Assembly (NCBI RefSeq): GCF_016756535.1
Contig: NZ_AP023247.1
Span: 4,588,501 to 4,652,500, forward strand
Origin: Mesorhizobium sp. 131-2-1
GTDB lineage: Bacteria > Pseudomonadota > Alphaproteobacteria > Rhizobiales > Rhizobiaceae
DNA length: 64,000 nucleotides
Direction: 5' to 3'
A program made the translations under genes and the position numbers. Position 1 is the stretch's first letter; each line of letters starts with the position of its first letter. The notes beneath the pieces are model-generated. The model was not told where the DNA came from. It was given only the letters and a program-made list of their open reading frames with translations, and did no database searches. Positions 25,274 to 33,701 of this stretch are shown piece by piece.

Positions 25274-25756
25274 TCACAAGGCCAAAAGGCGCGCCACATC
25301 CTCAGGCGTCGCCTCGCGCTCGATGATGGTGCGGCCAAAGGCATCCTCCATCTCGAAACGGCCGTTCTGGATTTCTTCCTTCATGCCGTCGAGATGGGTG
25401 ACCTTGATCGTGCTGCCATCGATCTCGATTTTGTCTCCGGTCGCCGCGTTGACGTGGCTGTTGTGATTGGCGCTGTTGCCGCGGTTGGCGTTGTTGTTGC
25501 CTGAGTTGTTGCTACCGCTATTGTTGCTGTTGCCGCCGCCGGAGCTTGAATTGCCGCCGCTGTTGCCATTGCCGCCGTTCCCGTTCCCGCCATTGCCGTT
25601 GCCGCCATTGCCATTTCCGCCATCGGCGTAAGCCAAGGTAGGAACGATCCTGGCGGCGCCGTAAATCTTAACGTGGCAAGGCGCGATCGTCAGCGCCAGC
25701 GCCGTCGAGATCCCCAGAGCAAGCCGGCTCAGCCGGTTCAAGGACAGTTTGGGCAT
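25274..25756 (-). CDS. exported Gly/Asn-repeat protein with conserved C-terminal domain (copy A)
   Basis: 160 residues. Signal peptide about 1-42, unusually long, ending near LAYADGG. Residues about 45-100 are NGNGG/NSGGN/NNSGS low-complexity repeats. Residues about 103-160 form a compact domain: TGDKIEIDGSTIKVTHLDGM, then KEEIQNGRFEMEDAFGRTII and EREATPEDVARLLAL. The C-terminal domain is shared with copy B (26273-26752) at high identity, so the pair arose by duplication. Secreted or surface protein; no function known. RBS AAGG lies close to the ATG. Confidence 0.78.
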   Translation of the reverse strand: MPKLSLNRLSRLALGISTALALTIAPCHVKIYGAARIVPTLAYADGGNGNGGNGNGGNGNGGNGNSGGNSSSGGGNSNNSGSNNSGNNNANRGNSANHNSHVNAATGDKIEIDGSTIKVTHLDGMKEEIQNGRFEMEDAFGRTIIEREATPEDVARLLAL

Positions 25757-26272
25757 CCTTCTCTCCCTGCCGGCGTTCTGAGCGGTCTGGCTGACCGCGG
25801 CCGGCATGATTGAGAAGGCGAACATCGATGCATACGCACGCGCGCGAAAGCGGCCCACGACCCATGCCTTGCCGGTTCGGACCTTTTTTACGGCCAGTGC
25901 CGGACCTATGTCGCACTGTCGGCGCAACGCCGCCAGGCGCGCGCCCGCCAACCGCGAACCGAGGCCGGCTTACGGGGCATTAACCAAACCTCTTGGAAAG
26001 CGGAGCGTAATTCTCTAGAACTATAGCGCGAGAAAAACACAGGACCGCGCCAACGAAACGCGATGCGCCAAGGGTCGCCCAGCAGGAATGCGAGGCGGAC
26101 CCAAAAAAAAATACCCCCGCCAGAGAGCGGGGGTAAGGTGAGCAACGAAAGTCCTGTCAACCGATGATCAAGAACCGAAGAGACGAAGCAAAAGGTGGCA
26201 ACCTGATTTTGCAGCGCTGACCTTCGGTCCCGAAAAGATCACTCCAGATAGAACCTCGCTCTCACAAACCGT
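25757..26272. other. 516-base gap between the two Gly/Asn-repeat paralogues
   Basis: Contains the terminator of copy B (26103-26135) and about 340 bases upstream of copy A that must hold its promoter. No reading frame with an RBS is visible. Confidence 0.5.
26103..26135 (-). terminator. intrinsic terminator of copy B
   Basis: On the minus strand TACCCCCGC, 6-base loop, GCGGGGGTA, then a run of T. It lies 138 bases past the stop at 26273. The stem is almost the same as that of the terminator at 25209-25240, so it was probably duplicated with the gene. Confidence 0.85.
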
Positions 26273-26752
26273 TCAAAAACTCTTCAACCGCGCCACATCG
26301 GCCGCGGTTGCCGCTCTTTCGACGATGGTGCGCCCAAGCGCGTCCTCCATCGTGAAGCGGCCGTTTTCGATTTCTTCCTTCATTCCGTTAGGGTGCGTGA
26401 CCCTGATGTTCTTGCCGTCGATTTCGACCTTGTCGCCGGTTACGGCGTTGACATGATCGACAGAGACATCGTCGGCCTTGCCTTTGCTGTTGCCCTTGCC
26501 GTTGCCGCCGGCGTTGCTGTTGCCGCTGTTTCCGTTTCCGCTGCTATTGCCGCCGCTGTTTCCGTTCCCGCCGCCGCTATTGCCGCCGCCGTTTCCGTTC
26601 CCGCCGCCATTGCCGTTGCCGCCCTTGCCGGCATAGGCCTTGCTCGTGGCGACACCATCGACTGAGAGGTGAAAGGGTGCGAAAATCAGCGCAAGCGCGG
26701 CGAATACGCGCAAGACAAGCCAGCCCAGTTGGCCCATGCGCAGTACGCGCAT
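26273..26752 (-). CDS. exported Gly/Asn-repeat protein with conserved C-terminal domain (copy B)
   Basis: 159 residues, start ATG 26752. Hydrophobic N-terminal signal (WLVLRVFAALALIFAPFHLS) with cleavage near YAGKGG at about residue 40. Gly/Asn/Ser repeats to about residue 95, including GNGKGNSKGK. The C-terminal domain is VTGDKVEIDGKNIRVTHPNG, then KEEIENGRFTMEDALGRTIV and ERAATAADVARLKSF, matching copy A nearly position by position. The repeat region differs in length and composition, the domain does not, so selection acts on the domain. Confidence 0.78.
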   Translation of the reverse strand: MRVLRMGQLGWLVLRVFAALALIFAPFHLSVDGVATSKAYAGKGGNGNGGGNGNGGGNSGGGNGNSGGNSSGNGNSGNSNAGGNGKGNSKGKADDVSVDHVNAVTGDKVEIDGKNIRVTHPNGMKEEIENGRFTMEDALGRTIVERAATAADVARLKSF

Positions 26753-27298
26753 CCCACTCTCCCCTTGCCGGTCAACCGGCGCGACAGCTAGCCGAAAACC
26801 CCAACGGCATTGTCGATGAGAAAGCATTCACAAATCGCGGGGCTTCGCGAAAGTGGCCCACGACCCTTGTCTTGCCTATTCAGACCTTTTGCTTGGCCGA
26901 TATCAGACTTAGGTCTTAGTTCAACCTCAGGATGTGGTCCTGCGCAGTGTCCTGCAAGGCTGATTCAGGAAGCACCGGCGCCGCAATCCGGGCCGGCGAC
27001 GCCGCCCCCACTGGAGCAGGCACCCGCACTGCCGGCAGGAACTGGCCAGAATTGCGGAAACGCTTCGCCCAGACGGCGCTGGGAGCCATGAAGGCAAGGC
27101 GGCGGCCGAGCATATTGCCTGGGGGCATGTTCCTGAACGAAGCACAGGTCAGGAATAGCATACATCGAAACAATGACTTAAGTGGCGTCTCTAATGCGAT
27201 TTGAGACCCAAGTCATTTGACCGGCCGGGCCGACGAGCCGGACGGTTGACAGGCCCGATTCGTCTGGCAAACTCGCCCAGCATTTTCTGGAGGGTGGG
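26753..27298. other. 546-base gap before the RiPP-like peptide gene
   Basis: Open frames of 60-90 codons exist on both strands but lack RBS and recognisable domains. A TTGACA at 27246-27251 lies 48 bases before the peptide ATG, with no clear -10 at 17 bases. Confidence 0.4.
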
Positions 27299-27409
27299 AT
27301 GACCAAGAAAACCTATGAAAAGCCCGAGCTTGTGAAGAAGGACAAGCTTTCGCGCGTGACCGCTGGCAATGGCGGTTCGGTGATCGCCAATGGCCCTGGG
27401 CCGTCCTGA
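27299..27409 (+). CDS. putative RiPP precursor peptide with lasso-type leader
   Basis: 36 residues, RBS GGAGGGTGGG directly upstream of the ATG. Leader MTKKTYEKPELVKKDKLSRV holds the YxxPxL motif (Tyr6, Pro9, Leu11) that RRE proteins recognise in lasso-peptide leaders. Thr21 stands at the usual -2 position before a Gly23 core start. The predicted core is 14 residues (GNGGSVIANGPGPS). A lasso ring needs Asp or Glu at core position 7-9; here position 9 is Asn, so a classical macrolactam is not expected. No B1, B2 or C gene lies within the window. The gene sits between the Gly/Asn-repeat genes and a glycan/export operon. Identified by motif only. Confidence 0.6.
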   Translation: MTKKTYEKPELVKKDKLSRVTAGNGGSVIANGPGPS

Positions 27410-27418
27410 CGCAAGCCT

Positions 27419-27881
27419 TCAAGGGCAGAACTCAAATCTCTGGCCTGGCAGCGGCGTTGGCAATCGTGCCGTCATAGCCGTGCCGAAGGCTGCCGCAATG
27501 ATGGCTGCAATGCCGGCGCATTGCAGTGCCGTCAGGCTCTCATGCAGGAACAGGAAGCCGATCAGCGCGCCCAGCGCCGGTTCCAGGCAGGTCAGCATGC
27601 CATAGACCCTGGCCGGCATCCTGGTCAGCGCCACCATCTCCAGCCAGAACGGCAGTGCGCTCGAGAGCAGTCCGACGAGCATGGCGCTGATCAGGATCGA
27701 CGGCTGGGCGAGTACCGGCTCGACGCCGGCAAAGCCGAAGGGCAGCGCTACAAGCGCAGCGATCGCCATACCCCAGGCCGTGGTGCGGACGCCAAGCTCG
27801 GCACCGGCCTTCTGCGCAAAGACGATGTAGAGCTCCGATCTGCACCGATGTCATGGCGCAGAGAAGCGCCGCGACGGGCAT
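27419..27881 (-). pseudogene. EamA/RhtA-type exporter with internal deletion and frameshift
   Basis: The start MPVAALLCAMTSVQIG in one frame is joined after a frameshift to ELYIVFAQKAGAELG in another, which continues to a normal EamA second half (GMLTCLEPALGALIGFLFLH). Helices 2 to about 5 of the usual ten are missing, so about 120 codons were lost. The remaining ORF (27419-27769) is too short for a working EamA transporter. Interpretation from the known RhtA layout. Confidence 0.7.
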
Positions 27882-28545
27882 GGCGCTGGCTTCTCGGCGA
27901 GGTTTGACGATCGGCGTCAACGTCGCTGTTCTCCCCTACCCTTGCGACTGCGTGCCTGGGATAGAGTCAACACGCCTGCCTGTCGTGGCCGCAAAGAGGA
28001 TGGTTGATGGGCAACAGCGAGGTTGGCCGCCGGAGGCCAAAAGCCGAGACGCTGGCGGGACGGGCGCGCTCGGGTGTGGAGGATCGCCAACGCATCCTAT
28101 TTCGCACCGACTCTCGTTGCATCGCACAAAGCTTGCACCAGCCATCCGTCTACCATGCGGCAGCCAGAACGGAGAAATGAAAAGTTTTTATCTATATACT
28201 GCCGAAATGCCCGCGAAAGTTGCGAAGCATCTTCTAAAATGCAACCCGATCAATACTTTCAGGCAGACAGCATTGTCCCTGGCATGATTGTGGTGTCTTA
28301 CCAGCTCTCGGGCACGAGATTGCGGAGTATGGCATAATATTGGCAATTTCGTGCCATTTCTGCGCCCTGTCATCACAGATGTATTTCAACACGGTAAACA
28401 TTTTGTGTTGCATTGCAGCATTCCATGCTACACTCGTTAGCAGTTGCGAATGTGCCGTGGAGGAGTTGAGCAGCTTGGGCCTTCTGCTGACCGGCGCCGA
28501 TTTCAATCCAGCCTCAACGAATGATGACGCCGGCGGAAGCCACTG
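27882..28545. other. 664-base, locally AT-rich gap before the acyltransferase operon
   Basis: From about 28170 the sequence is clearly less GC-rich than its surroundings. A 36-codon frame at 28177-28287 has GGAGAA just before its ATG, but no family resemblance. A possible promoter (TTGCAT, 15 bases, TACACT, near 28412-28438) precedes the operon. No gene is supported firmly. Confidence 0.4.
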
Positions 28546-29745
28546 ATGGCAAACGTGCGCGACATACAGCTCGATGCGCTGCGCGCCGTTGCGGTGACGA
28601 TGGTGCTCTATGCCCACTTCCTGGCGCCCGGCGGGACTTCCTTTGTCGGCCATCTCGGCGTCAGGTTGTTCTTCGTGCTGTCCGGCTTCCTGATCACGCG
28701 GCTCCTGCTCGAGGCGCGCGACGCCGCCGCGTTCGAGGCGGGACCGGCGCTAAGGGCTTTCTACATCCGGCGCATGCTCAGGATATTCCCGCCCTATTTC
28801 GCCGTGCTCGGCCTCGTCTGGCTGGTTAACCCGGATCAATCGTCGAGGGGATCGCTGGTCTGGCATGCGCTTTACCTGTCGAATTTCTGGTACGCATTGC
28901 ACAATGAATGGACCCCCTGGGTCCTCTCCCATCTCTGGAGCCTGAGCATAGAGGAACAGTTCTATCTAGCCTGGCCGCTGATCGTGCTTCTGGCGCCACG
29001 CCGACGCCTTGAGTCGATCTGCATCGGCGTCATTCTGTTGTCGCTGTCGTTTCGCTTCTACTGGCCGATCGCCGGCACCCCTGGCCCTGCACGCGACCTG
29101 CTTCCGCCCGCATCGATGGATGCGCTGGCATCGGGTGCGCTGCTTGCGGCTTGGCGATCCAGAACTGCCGGCTTGCCGCAGTGGTTGCGGCTTGGCTGGC
29201 CGGCGCTCGCGGCAGCGTTTTTCGTCTTGCAGTGGTTTGGTCCGACGCCCGAAAATCCCGTGCAGGAATGGGGCCGCTGGTTGCTCCTGGAAGTCCTGCC
29301 TCTCGCGCCGCTTGTCATGGTCGTTGCAAGCTGCTCGTCTGGCGTTGGCGGCTATCGCGGACGGCTTCTCGACCTTTGGCCCCTGCAGGCCCTTGGCCGT
29401 ATCAGCTACGGTGTATACCTGTACCACAACATAGTCCTGGCGCTTGCCGTCATGTCCCAGCCCTGGATCCCCCTCAACGTCTCTGGACAGGGGCCGGGAC
29501 GGTTTCTGATTGTGGGAACGGCCACTGTCATCGTGGCTTCAATTTCATGGCTGGTTCTCGAAAGGCCGCTCAACAGCTTCAAGCGCTACTTTCCCTATGT
29601 CGCCAAAACCCGTGCCAGTATTCAGCCACGCGTCGATACAAGCGATGCCGCATGGCTCGGGCGAACTGCAGGCGCATATCCTACTGGATCGCCCGATGGC
29701 CGCGCGCCGTCGCTCGACCTCCAGCGAAAGGATGCGCGCCAATGA
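28546..29745 (+). CDS. acyltransferase 3 family membrane protein
   Basis: 399 residues with about ten hydrophobic helices. The family signature is clear: DIQLDALRAVAVTMVLYAHF at the start, GVRLFFVLSGFLITRLLL, FYIRRMLRIFPPYFAVL and LSHLWSLSIEEQFYLAWPL. These enzymes O-acylate exported sugars or lipids in the inner membrane (ExoZ, OafA type). The last 60 residues are hydrophilic and cytosolic. Its stop overlaps the next start by ATGA, so it begins a four-gene coupled operon. Confidence 0.9.
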   Translation: MANVRDIQLDALRAVAVTMVLYAHFLAPGGTSFVGHLGVRLFFVLSGFLITRLLLEARDAAAFEAGPALRAFYIRRMLRIFPPYFAVLGLVWLVNPDQSSRGSLVWHALYLSNFWYALHNEWTPWVLSHLWSLSIEEQFYLAWPLIVLLAPRRRLESICIGVILLSLSFRFYWPIAGTPGPARDLLPPASMDALASGALLAAWRSRTAGLPQWLRLGWPALAAAFFVLQWFGPTPENPVQEWGRWLLLEVLPLAPLVMVVASCSSGVGGYRGRLLDLWPLQALGRISYGVYLYHNIVLALAVMSQPWIPLNVSGQGPGRFLIVGTATVIVASISWLVLERPLNSFKRYFPYVAKTRASIQPRVDTSDAAWLGRTAGAYPTGSPDGRAPSLDLQRKDARQ

Positions 29746-30854
29746 CTGCCGCGCCGCTCGTTTCCGTGCTTTTGCCGGTCTACAATGCCGGGCCCTACAT
29801 CGCCGCCGCGATCGGCTCGATCCTGCGCCAGGACTACGATCGCCTGGAGGTGATCGCGATCGACGACGGCTCGAGCGACAACTCGCTGGAGATCCTCGAG
29901 CGCCACCGCAAGGCCGACAGCCGCGTCAGGCTCGTCTCGCGCGAAAACCGCGGCCTCGTCGCCACGCTGAATGAAGGGCTGCAGCTCGCCCGTGGCGAAC
30001 TGGTCGCCCGCATGGACGCCGACGACTTCGCCTATCCCTGGCGCCTGTCGCGCCAGGTGGCGCTGTTCGCCGAGCGGCCGGAGCTCGGCTTCTGCGGCGC
30101 CGGCATAGACATGCTGCAGCACGGCCGCATCAAGAGCGGCGTGCCCGATCCGGTGTTCAAGATCGGCCGCATCCCGATCCTGTCGCAGTTCTTCACCATC
30201 TTCATGCACCCGACCGTGGTCTACAACCGCCAGGTCATCGGCGACGACAGCCTGCGCTACGATCCGCAATACAGGCATGCCGAGGATTTCGATCTCTTTC
30301 GACGGCTCGCCGCCCGCTACCCGGCGGCGATGATGCCGGAGAACCTGCTCGTCTACCGCATCCATCCGGGCAGCGTGACCAGCCGGCACAGCGAGGAGAT
30401 GCGCCGGACGCATCTCAGTATCGTGGCCGAGAATCTCGAGCGCGAGGGCCTGGCGGAGGCGACGCAGGACCTGCGCGCCATCGGCGAGGATGTTTCCTTC
30501 GATACGGTCGCCCGCGCGGCCGAATTCATCGTCGCGCTGGAGGAGCGGATCGCCTCACTTCCCGACGAGACACGGCCGAGCTTCGCCGCCGGCGCGCTCA
30601 ACCTGTTCTATTTCCTCTACCAGCTTGTCGGCGACGAGAAGACGCCGCCGCTGACGCGTGAGCTGCTGACGCGGACGGCGAAATGGGACGCCATCCGCCG
30701 CCGCGAGAAATACGCGCTCAGCCCCGGCAACTGGGCTCCCTGGCTCAGCCTCGCCTCGATCACCGCCGGCAAGAAGGCCGACTGGCTGGCCTATTATCTC
30801 AAGACCAAGCCGGAAGCCGAAGTGCTGAAGCCTTTTCGATTGGGGGTGGCATGA
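29742..30854 (+). CDS. family 2 glycosyltransferase
   Basis: 370 residues. GT-A fold: PLVSVLLPVYNAGPYIAAAI, IAIDDGSSDNSLEILERH, then the metal-binding Asp motif VARMDADDFAYPWRL. RHAEDFDLFRRLA is the probable catalytic-base region. It uses a nucleotide sugar to extend a glycan; sugar specificity unknown. Coupled by 4-base overlaps to the acyltransferase before it and the second transferase after it. Confidence 0.9.
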   Translation: MTAAPLVSVLLPVYNAGPYIAAAIGSILRQDYDRLEVIAIDDGSSDNSLEILERHRKADSRVRLVSRENRGLVATLNEGLQLARGELVARMDADDFAYPWRLSRQVALFAERPELGFCGAGIDMLQHGRIKSGVPDPVFKIGRIPILSQFFTIFMHPTVVYNRQVIGDDSLRYDPQYRHAEDFDLFRRLAARYPAAMMPENLLVYRIHPGSVTSRHSEEMRRTHLSIVAENLEREGLAEATQDLRAIGEDVSFDTVARAAEFIVALEERIASLPDETRPSFAAGALNLFYFLYQLVGDEKTPPLTRELLTRTAKWDAIRRREKYALSPGNWAPWLSLASITAGKKADWLAYYLKTKPEAEVLKPFRLGVA

Positions 30855-31855
30855 TGGATAGGCCCGTTGTCCAGCCCGCCCGTCCGTCTTCACCCCGCAG
30901 GCAGCGACCGGAGGTCTCCTTCATCGTCTGCACGCGCGACCGCGCCGCGGTACTCGAAGCCTGCATCGCCTCCATTCAGACCGCCTGCCGGGCGCATCCG
31001 GCCTTCCCGGCCGAGTTGGTGGTGGTCGACAATGGCTCGCGCGACGGCACGACAGAGCGCCTGGCGTCGATCGCCGAAACCTCGCAGGTGCCGATCACCG
31101 CGCTTCTCGAGCCGCGGCCCGGACTGGCGGCGGCGCGCAATGCAGGGCTGGCGCGGGCCCGCGGCCGCGTGCTGGTCTTCGTCGACGACGACTGCAAGCT
31201 CGACCGGACCTATCTGCGCGACCTGCAGCGGCATTATGCAAGCGGCGAGAAATGGCTGATCCGCGGCGGCCGCGTCGAGCTCGGCGACGCGCGCGACCTG
31301 CCCTTCACCATCAAGCGTTGCGAACAGCGCCAACGGCTGACGCCGGCCGTGCATCCGGGCGGCTTCGTGCTCGGCTGCAACATGACCATGCACCGCGACG
31401 TCGCCGCGCGAATCGGCCCGTTCGACGAGCGCTTCGGGGCCGGCGGCGCGCTGCGCTCGGCCGAGGACACCGACTATCTGGTGCGGGCCATGCTCATCGG
31501 CATGCCGGTCGAATACGTGCCCGACATGACCATTTTCCACCATCACGGCCGGCGCGACCGCAAGGCGATCGACCGGCTGCACCGCGACTATCATTTCGGC
31601 AATGGTGCGCTCTGCCTGAAGCACATCCGGCGCGCGCCCTGGCTGCTGCGCCACTTCTACTGGGCGGCGCGCGCCGCACTGCGCGAGCTTGCCGGCGGGC
31701 CGAGGTTCGACCCCGAGCTCAGGCTGTCGCACTGGCCCGTTGTCGCCATGAACCTGGCGGGGGCGGCGAAATTCGCGCTGCTCGTCATCGCCAGGCGGCC
31801 ACCGCCCGAACCGTTGCGCGCCGAAGCGGGTGAAGCCGAGGCCAGCGCAAGATGA
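30851..31855 (+). CDS. family 2 glycosyltransferase
   Basis: 334 residues, starting at ATG 30851 (ATGA overlap) or ATG 30854. GT-A motifs: EVSFIVCTRDRAAVLEACI, ELVVVDNGSRDGTTERL, RGRVLVFVDDDCKLDR and AEDTDYLVRAML. The C-terminal part (HHHGRRDRKAIDRLHRDYHF) is basic and ends in a hydrophobic stretch MNLAGAAKFALLVIA, perhaps membrane-associated. Third gene of the coupled operon. Confidence 0.9.
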   Translation: MMDRPVVQPARPSSPRRQRPEVSFIVCTRDRAAVLEACIASIQTACRAHPAFPAELVVVDNGSRDGTTERLASIAETSQVPITALLEPRPGLAAARNAGLARARGRVLVFVDDDCKLDRTYLRDLQRHYASGEKWLIRGGRVELGDARDLPFTIKRCEQRQRLTPAVHPGGFVLGCNMTMHRDVAARIGPFDERFGAGGALRSAEDTDYLVRAMLIGMPVEYVPDMTIFHHHGRRDRKAIDRLHRDYHFGNGALCLKHIRRAPWLLRHFYWAARAALRELAGGPRFDPELRLSHWPVVAMNLAGAAKFALLVIARRPPPEPLRAEAGEAEASAR

Positions 31856-33630
31856 TCCGGCCGCTGCCTCCCGCCCTCTCCATGCTGCGCAGTGCGCTGG
31901 GCGGCAGGCTGATGCGCCTGCTGCCGGTCGTGGTGCTGCTCGGCCTTGGCGGCGCGGCGCTCGAGGGCCTAGGCATCGGCCTGATCATCCCGCTGCTCGG
32001 CATCATCATGGGCCATGGCGACGCTTCCGGCATGGGCGGTTTCTCGGCACTGCTGCAGAAGGTAGGTGCCGGGCTTGGCGAGCGCGAGCGGCTGGTCGCC
32101 ATCTCGGCGGCGATCCTTGGCTCGATCCTGCTCAAGAACCTGCTCGGTTACGCCAACACGGTGCTGACCGCCCATATCTACGGCAAGGCGAGCTATTCGC
32201 TCCGCAGCGCGCTGTCGGAACGGCTGCTCAGGATCGGCTATCCCTTCTTCCTGAAGGAGAGCCCGGGCCGGCTGCTCAACATCATCTCCAACGAGTCCTG
32301 GCGCGCTTCCGACGCCATCCAGGCCCTGCTCGGCTCGGTCGTCAGTGCCTCGGCGGCGCTCATCCTGCTCACCTTCCTGCTGCTCCTGTCATGGCAGATG
32401 ACGCTGCTGGTGACGCTCGGGCTGGCCCTCGTCCAGGTGGCGCACGCGGTGCTGTCGGCGCACCTCAAGGCGCCGAGCCGCAGCGTCGCGGCGCGCAACA
32501 GCGCGCTTGCCTCGCAGATGCTGCATCTCGTGCATGCCGGGCGCCTGATCCGCATCTTCGGCCAGGAGGAGCGCGAGAAGGCTGCCTTCGACAAAGCCTC
32601 CGACGGCGTGCGCCGCGCCTCCTTCGTGCTCTCGACCCGCCAGGGCGCGCTGCCGCCGCTGACCGAGGTGCTGCATGCGCTGCTGTTCCTGGCGACGGTG
32701 ATCGGCGCTTATGTCGCCAATGTCAGCTTTCCGTTGACCGCCGCCTTCCTGATCCTGCTCTACCGGCTGCAGCCGCATATGCGAGCCTTGCAGATGTCAT
32801 GGAGCCAGTTGCAGGGGCTTTCGGGCTCGCTGGAGGAAGTGACCTGGCTGCTCGATCCCGTCGGCAAACCCGCGCCGCCGCGGGGCAGCCTGCCGTTTCC
32901 AGGGGTTGGCGAGAGGATCGCCTTCGAAAGCGTGAGCTTCACCTATGCCAGCGAGGAGCAGCGGGCGGCGGTGCTGCACGCCGCGACATTCGAGATCAAA
33001 GCGGGACGCTCGACAGCGCTGATCGGCCGCTCCGGCGCCGGCAAAACGACGATCGTCAACCTTCTGTGCCGCTTCGTCGAGCCTGACGGCGGCGAGATCC
33101 TCGTCGACGGCACGCCGCTCAGCGAGATCGATCCCTCTGGCTGGCGTCGCCACATCGCGCTCGCCAGCCAGGAGCTGGAGCTGGTCGACGGCAGCATCCT
33201 CGACAACATCACCTATGGCCACGACACCGCCACGCCCGCGGACGCCGAGCGCGCGGCGCGGCTAGCCGAAGCGCATGAGTTCATCGAGCGGCTGCCGCAA
33301 GGCTACGCCACGGTGGCCGGCTATCGCGGCGTCAACCTCTCGGCCGGGCAGCGGCAGCGCATCGCGCTGGCGCGGGCGCTGGTGCGCGACCCCGACATAC
33401 TGATCCTCGACGAGGCCACCAACGCGGTCGACGGGCTGTCGGAAGCGGCGATCGTGGAAACGCTGAAATCGCGCGCCGGCCGGCGTACGACGCTGGTCAT
33501 CAGCCATCACCACTCAACGATCTCGTTCTGCGACGACGTGGTGATCCTCGAGCACGGCCGGGTGAAGAAGCAGGCGGCGTTCGCGACGCTGGCCGCGCGC
33601 AGCATGGACGAGCTTTACCAGCCGGAGTGA
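31852..33630 (+). CDS. ABC exporter, fused membrane and ATPase domains
   Basis: 592 residues. Six-helix exporter domain at about 1-340 (MRLLPVVVLLGLGGAALEGL onward). ATPase domain: Walker A LIGRSGAGKTTIVN, Q-loop ALASQELELVDG, signature VNLSAGQRQRIALA, Walker B DILILDEATNAVDG and H-loop VISHHHS. MsbA/lipid-linked glycan and lasso-peptide exporters share this architecture. As last gene of the acyltransferase and glycosyltransferase operon it probably exports the modified product or flips its lipid carrier. Confidence 0.9.
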   Translation: MIRPLPPALSMLRSALGGRLMRLLPVVVLLGLGGAALEGLGIGLIIPLLGIIMGHGDASGMGGFSALLQKVGAGLGERERLVAISAAILGSILLKNLLGYANTVLTAHIYGKASYSLRSALSERLLRIGYPFFLKESPGRLLNIISNESWRASDAIQALLGSVVSASAALILLTFLLLLSWQMTLLVTLGLALVQVAHAVLSAHLKAPSRSVAARNSALASQMLHLVHAGRLIRIFGQEEREKAAFDKASDGVRRASFVLSTRQGALPPLTEVLHALLFLATVIGAYVANVSFPLTAAFLILLYRLQPHMRALQMSWSQLQGLSGSLEEVTWLLDPVGKPAPPRGSLPFPGVGERIAFESVSFTYASEEQRAAVLHAATFEIKAGRSTALIGRSGAGKTTIVNLLCRFVEPDGGEILVDGTPLSEIDPSGWRRHIALASQELELVDGSILDNITYGHDTATPADAERAARLAEAHEFIERLPQGYATVAGYRGVNLSAGQRQRIALARALVRDPDILILDEATNAVDGLSEAAIVETLKSRAGRRTTLVISHHHSTISFCDDVVILEHGRVKKQAAFATLAARSMDELYQPE

Positions 33631-33643
33631 AGCGGCGCCGAAA

Positions 33644-33677
33644 CTGCCGATCTCCCCCACGTGGGCGAGATCGGCAG
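33644..33677. terminator. long perfect palindrome between convergent genes
   Basis: CTGCCGATCTC and GAGATCGGCAG flank an inner CCCAC-GTGGG pair, giving a nearly continuous 16-base stem. It sits between stops at 33630 and 33702 and lacks T-runs; it may be a bidirectional terminator or a mobile repeat fragment. Confidence 0.5.
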
Positions 33678-33701
33678 CTTGGGGCTTTCGCCTTGCCAAG
33701 C

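Noticed and set aside
26916..27204. Open frames on both strands before the peptide gene
   Set aside because: No RBS, no domain and Arg/Pro/Ala composition typical of shadow frames in high-GC DNA.
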